This document shows, one piece after another, positions 1-4,785 of a DNA stretch of 5,622 bases. The DNA is taken from positions 1 through 5,622 of the forward strand of contig CACYDO010000359.1 in assembly GCA_902773165.1 (NCBI GenBank). The letters are read 5' to 3'. The stretch comes from an uncultured Ruminococcus sp. GTDB taxonomy: Bacteria > Bacillota > Clostridia > Oscillospirales > Acutalibacteraceae. The position numbers and the translations under genes were made by a program. Numbering within the stretch: position 1 is the stretch's first letter; each line of letters opens with the position of its first letter. The notes under the pieces were generated by a model. It did no database searches and had not been told where the DNA came from. It saw nothing but the letters and a program-made list of their open reading frames with translations.

Positions 1-165
1 AAACCGCAGCGGAACTGCCTGCGGCCGCTTGGCCGCCGAGAAGATGGTGGGGAATAAAGAATTTACATTACACAGAAAAATATCTTGTCGTAATTTATTC
101 GCCGGAGCATTTTATTTTGCATAAAATATTTGCGAAAAATTCATGATTTTTGGGTTACGGTATGA
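1..165. other. Left-edge region: GC-rich hairpins, possible tail of an upstream gene, then AT-rich leader
   Basis: The first 52 bases are strikingly GC-rich and can fold in two competing ways: GCGGCC at 21-26 with GGCCGC at 31-36 around a GCTT loop, or CCGCAG at 4-9 with CTGCGG at 19-24. Neither is followed by a T-run on either strand, so neither is a convincing terminator. The frame beginning at base 2 is open to a TAA at 122-124. Its first 20 codons mostly end in G or C and read GRLAAEKM-like, which recalls the C-terminal helix of some FAD-dependent oxidoreductases. From about base 55 the composition turns AT-rich and non-coding in character. A plus-strand gene tail is therefore possible but not established, and no other gene is visible here. 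Confidence 0.25.
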
Positions 166-171
166 TATAAT
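163..171 (+). promoter_or_regulatory. Extended -10 promoter of the NYN-domain gene
   Basis: TGATATAAT contains a perfect TATAAT hexamer (166-171) with the TGn extension. At 17 bp upstream there is no good -35 hexamer (positions 143-148 are poor), which is tolerable for an extended -10 promoter. Transcription would start near 178 and give a leader of about 27 nt before the GTG start. The same nine bases form the -10 region of the lipoprotein promoter at 3635-3643. Confidence 0.6.
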
Positions 172-190
172 GTTATTCGGGTACAAAGCA

Positions 191-196
191 AAGGAG
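191..196 (+). promoter_or_regulatory. Ribosome binding site deciding the GTG start at 205
   Basis: AAGGAG lies 8 nt before the GTG at 205. No ATG in the same frame lies near it (the next in-frame Met is residue 14, inside the conserved motif), so this site supports the GTG start. Confidence 0.75.
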
Positions 197-204
197 TTGT
201 TACA

Positions 205-816
205 GTGGGTAAAGAAAAATTCAAAAGATATTTTTTTATTGATATGGAAAATGTTCATACAAATGGCTTTAAGGGCGTTGGCGATCTGACCGAGCGTGAC
301 TGCGTAAGAATATATTACAGCAATCCCAACGAAAACATACCTATCGAACTGCATATCAAAATGATGTCTTCTTCCGCTGAATTTGAGTACATCAGGGTAG
401 ATATGCCGATCAAAAACGCGGCAGACTGCATGATACTGCTTGATCTTCAAAAATTAGCCGAAAAGCACAAAAAGGCTGAATATATAATCGTATCGAATGA
501 CACCGATTTTGACAGACCCATAAAAAAATTCGGAACATACGGCTACAAGGTGAGCAAGCTTTCCGAGCTTGACCGCAAAGAGGATATCGAAAAAGCGGCT
601 AACATACGCGGATTTATCAACGAACATTTTAAAGATATCGCTATCTCCGCAGATGATGACCGCGAAGAGATCATAGAGCGAACCGTTCAGGCTGTAATGG
701 CAGGAAAGACAAAATCCCAGATAAATTACAATCTGCTGAAGATCTACGACAGCCAATCGGTAAAGCTGATATACAACGAGCTTAAACCGCTTATGGCAGA
801 TCTTCCCGGTAAATGA
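205..816 (+). CDS. NYN/PIN-like domain protein, putative ribonuclease
   Basis: A 203-residue soluble protein with no signal peptide or membrane segment. Residues 9-116 fit the NYN branch of the PIN-like nuclease fold: a first strand FFIDMEN with D13 and N16, an acidic central motif around N71, D74 and D80, and SNDTDF with D99 and D101. These are the acidic positions that bind metal in the family and normally cut RNA, so the catalytic set looks intact. Residues about 150-203 form a separate, mostly helical segment that could be a small helix-turn-helix or winged-helix unit for nucleic-acid binding. The GTG start is set by AAGGAG 8 nt upstream; starting at Met14 would destroy the first motif. 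It appears monocistronic, with its own extended -10 promoter and a terminator 31 nt past the stop. Family assignment is good. The RNA substrate is unknown, and nothing nearby indicates a toxin-antitoxin pair. Confidence 0.85.
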   Translation: MGKEKFKRYFFIDMENVHTNGFKGVGDLTERDCVRIYYSNPNENIPIELHIKMMSSSAEFEYIRVDMPIKNAADCMILLDLQKLAEKHKKAEYIIVSNDTDFDRPIKKFGTYGYKVSKLSELDRKEDIEKAANIRGFINEHFKDIAISADDDREEIIERTVQAVMAGKTKSQINYNLLKIYDSQSVKLIYNELKPLMADLPGK

Positions 817-846
817 CGCAGACAATTCATAATTATTCAAAAAAAA

Positions 847-888
847 CAAAGCTCTCCTCAGCTTCATAGTAAAGCGAGGAGAGTTTTG
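847..888. terminator. Bidirectional intrinsic terminator between convergent genes
   Basis: CTCTCCTC (852-859) pairs with GAGGAGAG (876-883). GCTT/AAGC extends it inward past a bulged A860, and a G-T pair, three A-T pairs and C847-G888 extend it outward. The loop is 865-871. On the plus strand the stem runs into TTTTGTTGTTTT, which ends the NYN gene. On the minus strand it is followed by eight T residues (complement of 839-846), which ends the lysozyme operon. Confidence 0.85.
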
Positions 889-919
889 TTGTTTTATATT
901 CAGATAATTATTCCGTAAA

Positions 920-2338
920 TCAATAACCATTCAGATGGAATACGCGCATTACCTCAGCATAATCTATGTAAGAGTAATCGAGATCGCAGTAACCGTTAAC
1001 GCCGTCGACGTAGCCGCCGCCGTACTGCCACATTCCGAATGAACCGCCATAGCTGAGCTTGTCACTCCATTCTGCCACCCAGAACGCGTATCTTTCAAGC
1101 GTAGCCTGAGTAAGGCAGCGGCGCGCGTAATACGTAGATGTATAGAAGCCTGCGTAATATCCGTTTGCTTCAAGCGTATTGCAGAACGATGTAACGAGTG
1201 CTGTGCAGAAATTCATGCCGGAGTTGAGCTGCCATGATTCCTCAAGATCAAAGTAGATCGGGTAATCAAACTGCTTGCCCTGTATCGCCCACATACATGT
1301 CTGAGCTTCCGCTGCCGCGTCCGCCGCATTTACCGCATACGAATACCAGTAAGCGCCTACCTTTAAGCCTGCCGCCTTTGCACGCGCATAATTCTGCTCA
1401 AAATACGGATCTTTCTGCGAACGGTCTCTGCCGTAGCCTGCTCTGATAATAACGAAATCTATGCCGTCGGCTTTAACGCGGTTAAAGTCGATTGAGCCTT
1501 GATACATAGAAACGTCAATTCCTCTGCTGAACGCAGAAAAATCGGAATCGCCCTGTACCTCGGGGGTATCGGGAGCTTCTACGGGTTCTTCCTTGACAGC
1601 AGGAGCTGTCTTACTGCTGCTGTCAGGCTCGTCGGGCTGTAGGATAGTAACTCTGAGTACGCCGAATGCGTCTGAGCTGTCTACTGCGCCGTCACCGTTG
1701 ATATCGGCGTATTTCAGCTTTTCCTGCGGAAGCAGACTTAATCCGACCGAATGGCGCAGAACCATAAGAGCGTCTTCGGAATTGACAACGCCGTCGCCGT
1801 TGACGTCGCCCGGAAGAGTTGTATCAACGGGCGGTTCGGGTTCCGGCTCGGGATCGGGTTCCGGCTCCGGCTCGGGTTCCGGTTCAGAGTCTGTATCATT
1901 ATCTGTATCTGTCTGTATATCCGGCTCGTCGTAAGTTTCCGGTTCAGGTTCGTCCTGAGTTTCCGGCTCGTCCGGTGTTTCGGGGGTATCGGGAGTATCG
2001 GGGGTATCCTCCGTTTCCTCGATCTCGGGCATATCTGCCGTTTCGGGAACGTCGGGCGTTTGCAGATCGTCTTCAATGTCGGAAGAAAGAATGTCGCTGT
2101 CTTGCAGCTCATTTTTCCCGTCACCCGTATCGCTGTCTGATTCTGTTGTGTCGGGTGTATCGGTCGATTCCGCCTTATCTGGCGTATCGGTCGTTTCGGT
2201 CAGATCATCTTGATTTTCTGTTTCTGCTCCGAGCATATATGCCGTACCGTCAGCCGTAACGATCGTGTAAGCCACGGTCGAAAGCGGAAGAGCAATAAGC
2301 ATTACAGCCGCCAAAAGCAAGGAAACAATTCTCTTCAT
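920..2338 (-). CDS. Secreted GH25 lysozyme with internal dockerin and long acidic linker
   Basis: This is a 472-residue exported glycoside hydrolase family 25 muramidase; the family cleaves the MurNAc-GlcNAc bond of peptidoglycan. An N-terminal signal peptide (MKRIVSLLLAAVM..., cleavage near residue 23) is followed by about 145 residues rich in Asp, Glu, Thr and Pro, ending in an EP-repeat at 152-170. A two-repeat type I dockerin spans about 176-233: calcium loops begin at D178 (N180, D182, D189) and D212 (N214, D216, D223). The GH25 domain is at about 272-458, with GIDVS (D275), the acidic pair in YFDLEE (D364, E366) and a terminal WQY...VDG..G..DLDY signature, so the catalytic residues look intact. 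The ATG at 2338 is preferred over the GTG at 2344 because AAGGAG lies 8 nt from the ATG but only 2 nt from the GTG. It is the second gene of a two-lysozyme operon, ended by the terminator at 847-888. Without signal and dockerin it would look like a phage endolysin, but here a housekeeping surface enzyme is more likely. Confidence 0.92.
   Translation of the reverse strand: MKRIVSLLLAAVMLIALPLSTVAYTIVTADGTAYMLGAETENQDDLTETTDTPDKAESTDTPDTTESDSDTGDGKNELQDSDILSSDIEDDLQTPDVPETADMPEIEETEDTPDTPDTPETPDEPETQDEPEPETYDEPDIQTDTDNDTDSEPEPEPEPEPDPEPEPEPPVDTTLPGDVNGDGVVNSEDALMVLRHSVGLSLLPQEKLKYADINGDGAVDSSDAFGVLRVTILQPDEPDSSSKTAPAVKEEPVEAPDTPEVQGDSDFSAFSRGIDVSMYQGSIDFNRVKADGIDFVIIRAGYGRDRSQKDPYFEQNYARAKAAGLKVGAYWYSYAVNAADAAAEAQTCMWAIQGKQFDYPIYFDLEESWQLNSGMNFCTALVTSFCNTLEANGYYAGFYTSTYYARRCLTQATLERYAFWVAEWSDKLSYGGSFGMWQYGGGYVDGVNGYCDLDYSYIDYAEVMRVFHLNGY
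1640..1813 (-). other. Dockerin domain of the downstream lysozyme
   Basis: Two 12-residue calcium loops, D-V-N-G-D-G-x-x-N-S-E-D and D-I-N-G-D-G-x-x-D-S-S-D, are each followed by a helix beginning A-L/F and containing L-R. Loop positions 10-11, the main cohesin-recognition pair in type I dockerins, are SE and SS, and positions 17-18 are LR in both. It sits between the acidic linker and the catalytic domain, not at the C-terminus as in most cellulosomal enzymes. Confidence 0.85.
1829..1885 (-). repeat. Glu-Pro repeat coding tract
   Basis: This low-complexity tract of alternating GG(T/C)TC-type hexamers on the plus strand encodes nine nearly uninterrupted (E/D)P dipeptides just before the dockerin. 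It is an in-frame hexanucleotide repeat liable to change length by slippage. A TPD/TPE nonapeptide-scale repeat lies nearby at about 1970-2010. Confidence 0.7.
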
Positions 2339-2346
2339 ATTCACTG

Positions 2347-2352
2347 CTCCTT
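2347..2352 (-). promoter_or_regulatory. Ribosome binding site selecting ATG 2338 over GTG 2344
   Basis: The minus strand reads AAGGAG here. It is 8 nt from the ATG whose first base is 2338, the standard distance, and only 2 nt from the alternative in-frame GTG at 2344, which is too close. Confidence 0.7.
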
Positions 2353-2361
2353 AATATAATC

Positions 2362-2377
2362 GCCGCCGGCGGAAAGC
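2362..2377. other. GC-rich hairpin in the gap between the two lysozyme genes
   Basis: CGGCGG and CCGCCG form a 6-bp stem around a 4-nt loop, about midway in the 84-bp gap between the two coding regions. No T-run follows on the minus strand, so it is a poor terminator; an mRNA-stability or processing element is more plausible. No convincing promoter is visible in the gap, which supports co-transcription of the two lysozymes. Confidence 0.4.
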
Positions 2378-2428
2378 CGCCGCAGCTTGTAGTGTAGTAA
2401 GATATACTTTCGGATGAACAGGCGCGGA

Positions 2429-3424
2429 TCACCAGCCGTTGAGCCTGCGTGTTTTGATATACAGGGGATAATTCGTAAAGCTTACGTCAAAGTCAACATC
2501 TCCGTAAACGCCGTCTACCTGAGAAAGACCCTTCTGCCACATTCCGTAAGAGCCTGCATACGTAACAGGCTCGCTCCACTGTGCGATCCAGCAGTCATAT
2601 GACGTTTTTATATGATCGTTCAGGCACGTTGTCGCCCAGAAGGCAGACATATAGAACGCTGCGTAATATCCGTTATCACGAATTATACTGCAAAATGTTT
2701 CCATGATCTCAGAGCAGAAATCCCTGCCTTTATCGAGCTGGAACTCATTCTCTACATCGTAAAAAACAGGATATTCAAACTGCTTGCCCTCAAGCTGTTT
2801 AAGGCATACTGCCGCCTCGCGCTCAGCCATTTCCTTAGTATCGGCAAACGAATACCAGTACACGCCTACGTTAAGTCCTGCCGCTTTTGCGCGCGCATAA
2901 TTCTGCTCAAAATAAGGGTCTATTCCCTGTCGGCGAACGTCAAAATCCTTGCGCAGATCCTTCGGATCGCCTGTACCGCCGCCTGCACGAATTATAACAA
3001 AATCTATTCCGTCTGCTTTAACCTTGTTAAAATCAATATCGCCCTGCCAGAGAGAAACGTCTATTCCGTTGACGGGCGCGCTCAGAGCAAACGCTTCGCC
3101 AAGCTCTAAAGCTCTGCCCTTTGAAGCAAGCTGTGTAACGGCGATTTGCAGGATACTCAATGCGTCTGAGCTGTTTACGATACCATCGCCGTTGATATCG
3201 GCGCTATTGTACTGGTCATCGGTAACGTTGTCGTGTCCCAGAGAAATTCTCAGCGCAAATAAAGCGTCGCTAGTATCAATAACTCCGTCGGAATTAACGT
3301 CGCCGCTGCCAAATTTAGCAAGATCTTCGCCGTCATGCTCGTCTGCATAGGCCGTCAGCCCCAGGCAGCTTGACACAGTAATAACGACCGACAAAACAAC
3401 AGCCGCTATTTTCTTTTTCAGCAT
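2429..3424 (-). CDS. Secreted GH25 lysozyme with N-terminal dockerin
   Basis: A 331-residue exported GH25 muramidase, the first gene of the two-lysozyme operon. The signal peptide ends at TAYA-DE, with likely cleavage after A27. A type I dockerin follows directly: calcium loops start at D42 (N44, D46, D53) and D76 (N78, D80, D87). The GH25 domain covers about 119-320, with GIDVSLWQG (D122) and FYDVEN (D223, E225) as expected catalytic acids and a terminal MWQ...VDGVYGDVDFD signature. It is clearly a paralogue of the downstream gene: long stretches such as DPYFEQNYARAKAAGL are identical. It differs by lacking the acidic linker and by a roughly 12-residue insertion between RAG and DPYF near the substrate cleft. 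Start ATG 3424 has GGAGGT 6 nt upstream. A VSSC motif at 17-20 also satisfies a loose lipobox, so a lipid-anchored form cannot be excluded. Confidence 0.93.
   Translation of the reverse strand: MLKKKIAAVVLSVVITVSSCLGLTAYADEHDGEDLAKFGSGDVNSDGVIDTSDALFALRISLGHDNVTDDQYNSADINGDGIVNSSDALSILQIAVTQLASKGRALELGEAFALSAPVNGIDVSLWQGDIDFNKVKADGIDFVIIRAGGGTGDPKDLRKDFDVRRQGIDPYFEQNYARAKAAGLNVGVYWYSFADTKEMAEREAAVCLKQLEGKQFEYPVFYDVENEFQLDKGRDFCSEIMETFCSIIRDNGYYAAFYMSAFWATTCLNDHIKTSYDCWIAQWSEPVTYAGSYGMWQKGLSQVDGVYGDVDFDVSFTNYPLYIKTRRLNGW
3125..3307 (-). other. Dockerin domain of the upstream lysozyme
   Basis: Calcium loops D-V-N-S-D-G-x-x-D-T-S-D and D-I-N-G-D-G-x-x-N-S-S-D are separated by the usual spacer and followed by ALFALR and ALSILQ helices. 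Recognition positions 10-11 are TS and SS, close to those of the sister lysozyme, so both probably bind the same cohesin type. Confidence 0.87.
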
Positions 3425-3430
3425 AAAATA

Positions 3431-3436
3431 ACCTCC
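3431..3436 (-). promoter_or_regulatory. Ribosome binding site of the upstream lysozyme
   Basis: The minus strand reads GGAGGT 6 nt before the ATG at 3424. It is the strongest Shine-Dalgarno match in the window. Confidence 0.75.
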
Positions 3437-3478
3437 ATTTTTTTAGTCTGAAAGGTAAAATAATACAATTACTTTGCG

Positions 3479-3507
3479 ATTATACCACATCTTTACAAAA
3501 ATGTAAA
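3479..3507 (-). promoter_or_regulatory. Promoter of the dockerin-lysozyme operon
   Basis: On the minus strand TTTACA (3507-3502) and TATAAT (3484-3479) are exactly 17 bp apart, and TGG precedes the -10 as an extended element. The predicted start is near 3472, giving a leader of about 47 nt. A TTTACA-AAAA-TGTAAA inverted repeat (3492-3507) overlaps the -35. Confidence 0.75.
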
Positions 3508-3561
3508 TTAATAATCTGTAAATAAAGATCATTTAAAAAAATAATGAAAAATGAATAACGT

Positions 3562-3600
3562 CAGTCAATGCAGTCAAATTCATTCAAATTCATTCAATGT
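3562..3600. repeat. Four phased 10-bp direct repeats in the divergent promoter region
   Basis: Consecutive units CAGTCAATG, CAGTCAAATT, CATTCAAATT and CATTCAATGT recur every 9-10 bp, one helical turn. The two central units share an exact tandem TCAAATTCAT at 3574-3593. The block lies just upstream of the lipoprotein -35 and between the two divergent promoters, so it could be an activator or shared-regulator site. The sequence is AT-rich, so chance duplication is also possible. Confidence 0.5.
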
Positions 3601-3614
3601 TCATTTTTATTTAA

Positions 3615-3643
3615 TTTACAATACCGACTAAAAGTGATATAAT
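3615..3643 (+). promoter_or_regulatory. Promoter of the cohesin-like lipoprotein gene
   Basis: TTTACA (3615-3620) and TATAAT (3638-3643) are 17 bp apart, with TGA directly before the -10. The design matches the divergent lysozyme promoter in both hexamers, spacing and extension. The predicted start is near 3650, and a perfect palindrome ATAAGCTTAT (3652-3661) sits at the very start of the transcript. The leader is about 67 nt. Confidence 0.8.
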
Positions 3644-3699
3644 ATTTCGTGATAAGCTTATATAAGGGCAGAATAACAAAATATCACCACTTATAAATG

Positions 3700-3705
3700 A
3701 AAGGT
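3700..3705 (+). promoter_or_regulatory. Weak ribosome binding site of the lipoprotein gene
   Basis: AAAGGT lies about 11 nt before the ATG at 3717, a partial match at somewhat long spacing. Translation may be weaker than for the lysozymes. Confidence 0.45.
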
Positions 3706-3716
3706 AGAGATCAACA

Positions 3717-4553
3717 ATGAAACAAACATTATCGTCAACGGCGAATAACCGCAGACGCAGGGTATTAACTGCTCTCGCGGCACTCACATTGAGCATTTCG
3801 CTTCTCATCTCGGGCTGCGGAGATAAAAATACCTCCTCGGAAGCTTCACAAGAAGCTTCTAGCGCGATCGTATCCTCTCAGGAAGCAGAAGCTTCGGTTT
3901 CGTCCGAGGTAAGCTCGGAAACGTCGTCGGCAGCTGAATCGTCAAAAGCAGAATCCAAAGAAGAGTCCAAAGCGGAATCAAAAGCAGAGTCAAAAACAGA
4001 ATCAAAAGCAGAGTCCAAGACAAACTCTCAGGAAGCAGCTTCACAGCCTGCCTCCACACAGACGGTAACGACGACGCAGGAAGACACTGCACCCGAGAGC
4101 AAGACCGAAAGCAAAGCTGAGGAAGCAAGCGGACAGTACCATGCAGGACAGACGATCACGGTTGACGTCAAATTCGGCAACATCAAAATGAACGGCTCGC
4201 CTGCAAAAATAGGCGCATACGACTATTGGATCACATACGATGATTCCGCACTTGAATACGTTTCGGCAGAAGAAATGACAACCTCTGACATGAAGGTCAT
4301 CAACGATAAGGAATCGGGTTCAATAAAGATCGCCCACATTGCAGCGCTTGGCTTTGACGACGATTTCAGCGGAGAGAAAAAGCCGACATACCGCCTTACA
4401 TTCAAAGTGAAAAAAGATACATCAGACCTCGGTCTTACAGGTGAATGCCCCTCGCTGACAGCTGTTTCAATGGACGGAAAAGACCTCCTTACACTCATCA
4501 GCAAGCAGCACCCGGCAGACACATATTCCGAAATGACCATTAACGCCGAGTAA
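3717..4553 (+). CDS. Cell-surface lipoprotein with C-terminal cohesin-like domain
   Basis: A 278-residue protein. Residues 1-33 are a lipoprotein signal: a basic RRRR stretch at 12-15, a hydrophobic core at 16-31 and lipobox ISGC with C34 as the lipidated residue, so the mature protein is anchored on the outer face of the membrane. Residues 35-138 form a flexible Ser/Glu/Ala/Lys-rich spacer with seven SKxE-type tetrapeptides at 76-103. Residues about 140-278 form a beta-rich domain of cohesin size (about 140 residues). Its pattern is typical: AGQTITVDVKF for the first strands, then WITYDDSALEYVSAE resembling the cohesin YDxxxLExV motif, SGSIKIAHIA, YRLTFKVKKD, and a final strand region around AVSMDGKDLL. 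Cohesins bind dockerins, and two dockerin proteins lie immediately across the divergent promoter, so this is probably their membrane anchor. The assignment rests on pattern recognition; a related carbohydrate-binding beta-sandwich is the main alternative. Confidence 0.85.
   Translation: MKQTLSSTANNRRRRVLTALAALTLSISLLISGCGDKNTSSEASQEASSAIVSSQEAEASVSSEVSSETSSAAESSKAESKEESKAESKAESKTESKAESKTNSQEAASQPASTQTVTTTQEDTAPESKTESKAEEASGQYHAGQTITVDVKFGNIKMNGSPAKIGAYDYWITYDDSALEYVSAEEMTTSDMKVINDKESGSIKIAHIAALGFDDDFSGEKKPTYRLTFKVKKDTSDLGLTGECPSLTAVSMDGKDLLTLISKQHPADTYSEMTINAE
3942..4025 (+). repeat. Seven 12-bp repeats encoding SKxE tetrapeptides
   Basis: These are in-frame units of the form TCN-AAR-RMN-GAR (the last ends in Asn) that encode SKAE, SKEE, SKAE, SKAE, SKTE, SKAE and SKTN. 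They probably form an extended or helical spacer that holds the C-terminal domain away from the membrane. As a minisatellite-like tract the number is likely to vary between strains. Two more related units occur at about 4095-4124. Confidence 0.8.
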
Positions 4554-4616
4554 CACGGTGTGTAGATGCTGACAGTTCCGACGGACTTTAAACAACGGTA
4601 AACCAGTATCCGTGTT
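4552..4616 (+). terminator. Possible terminator or 3' structure of the lipoprotein gene
   Basis: AACACGG (4552-4558, overlapping the stop codon) pairs with CCGTGTT (4610-4616). The second arm runs into TTTT, and a run of five T follows at 4631-4635. The enclosed 51 nt contain a small inner hairpin (TCC-GAC-GGA). The large loop makes this a weak candidate, but no better plus-strand terminator is seen before secF. Confidence 0.3.
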
Positions 4617-4724
4617 TTGAGATTATAGAGTTTTTACTTTGTGATTTATATAAACTATTTCCAAAATCCGAGATAAGCTTTCTGAAATTTCAATTAACCA
4701 TAACTCAATAAACATAACTAATTC
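4617..4724. other. AT-rich intergenic stretch with no identified gene
   Basis: This lies between the lipoprotein 3' structure and the secF terminator. It is AT-rich with no credible start, ribosome site or promoter pair. AGATAAGCTTTCT near 4671-4683 is a near-palindrome related to the one at 3652-3661, but it sits downstream of genes on both strands and probably means nothing. Confidence 0.4.
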
Positions 4725-4757
4725 AAAAAATCCCCCCGTTCTCGAAACGGGGGGATT
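4725..4757 (-). terminator. Strong intrinsic terminator of secF
   Basis: A perfect 12-bp stem, AATCCCCCCGTT (4729-4740) with AACGGGGGGATT (4746-4757), closes a 5-nt loop. On the minus strand it is followed by a T-run (complement of 4725-4730). It lies about 29 nt past the secF stop codon. The plus strand lacks a T-run after the stem, so it acts for secF only. Confidence 0.9.
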
Positions 4758-4785
4758 CATTATACACTAAATACTATGTACCGAA

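Noticed and set aside
454..930. Minus-strand open frame opposite the NYN gene
   Set aside because: It overlaps the conserved nuclease motifs antisense and crosses the bidirectional terminator.
1738..2259. Several open frames on both strands across the acidic-linker region
   Set aside because: They are by-products of the repetitive linker codons (RFRFR- and PSRNP-like translations), lack ribosome sites and overlap a well-supported gene.
920..2338. GH25 lysozyme as a prophage endolysin
   Set aside because: Both GH25 genes have signal peptides and dockerins, and no holin, tail or other phage gene is present.
2344..2344. GTG at 2344 as the start of the downstream lysozyme
   Set aside because: It is only 2 nt from AAGGAG, whereas the ATG at 2338 has ideal spacing; the difference is two residues.
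3562..3600. CRISPR-like array
   Set aside because: Units are only about 10 bp with no unique spacers, and no cas gene is nearby.
3717..3820. Twin-arginine export signal in the lipoprotein
   Set aside because: RRRRVL only loosely resembles the Tat motif, and the ISGC lipobox with a standard hydrophobic core explains export through Sec.
4671..4683. Second operator-like near-palindrome AGATAAGCTTTCT
   Set aside because: It lies downstream of genes on both strands with no promoter beside it, and its symmetry is imperfect.
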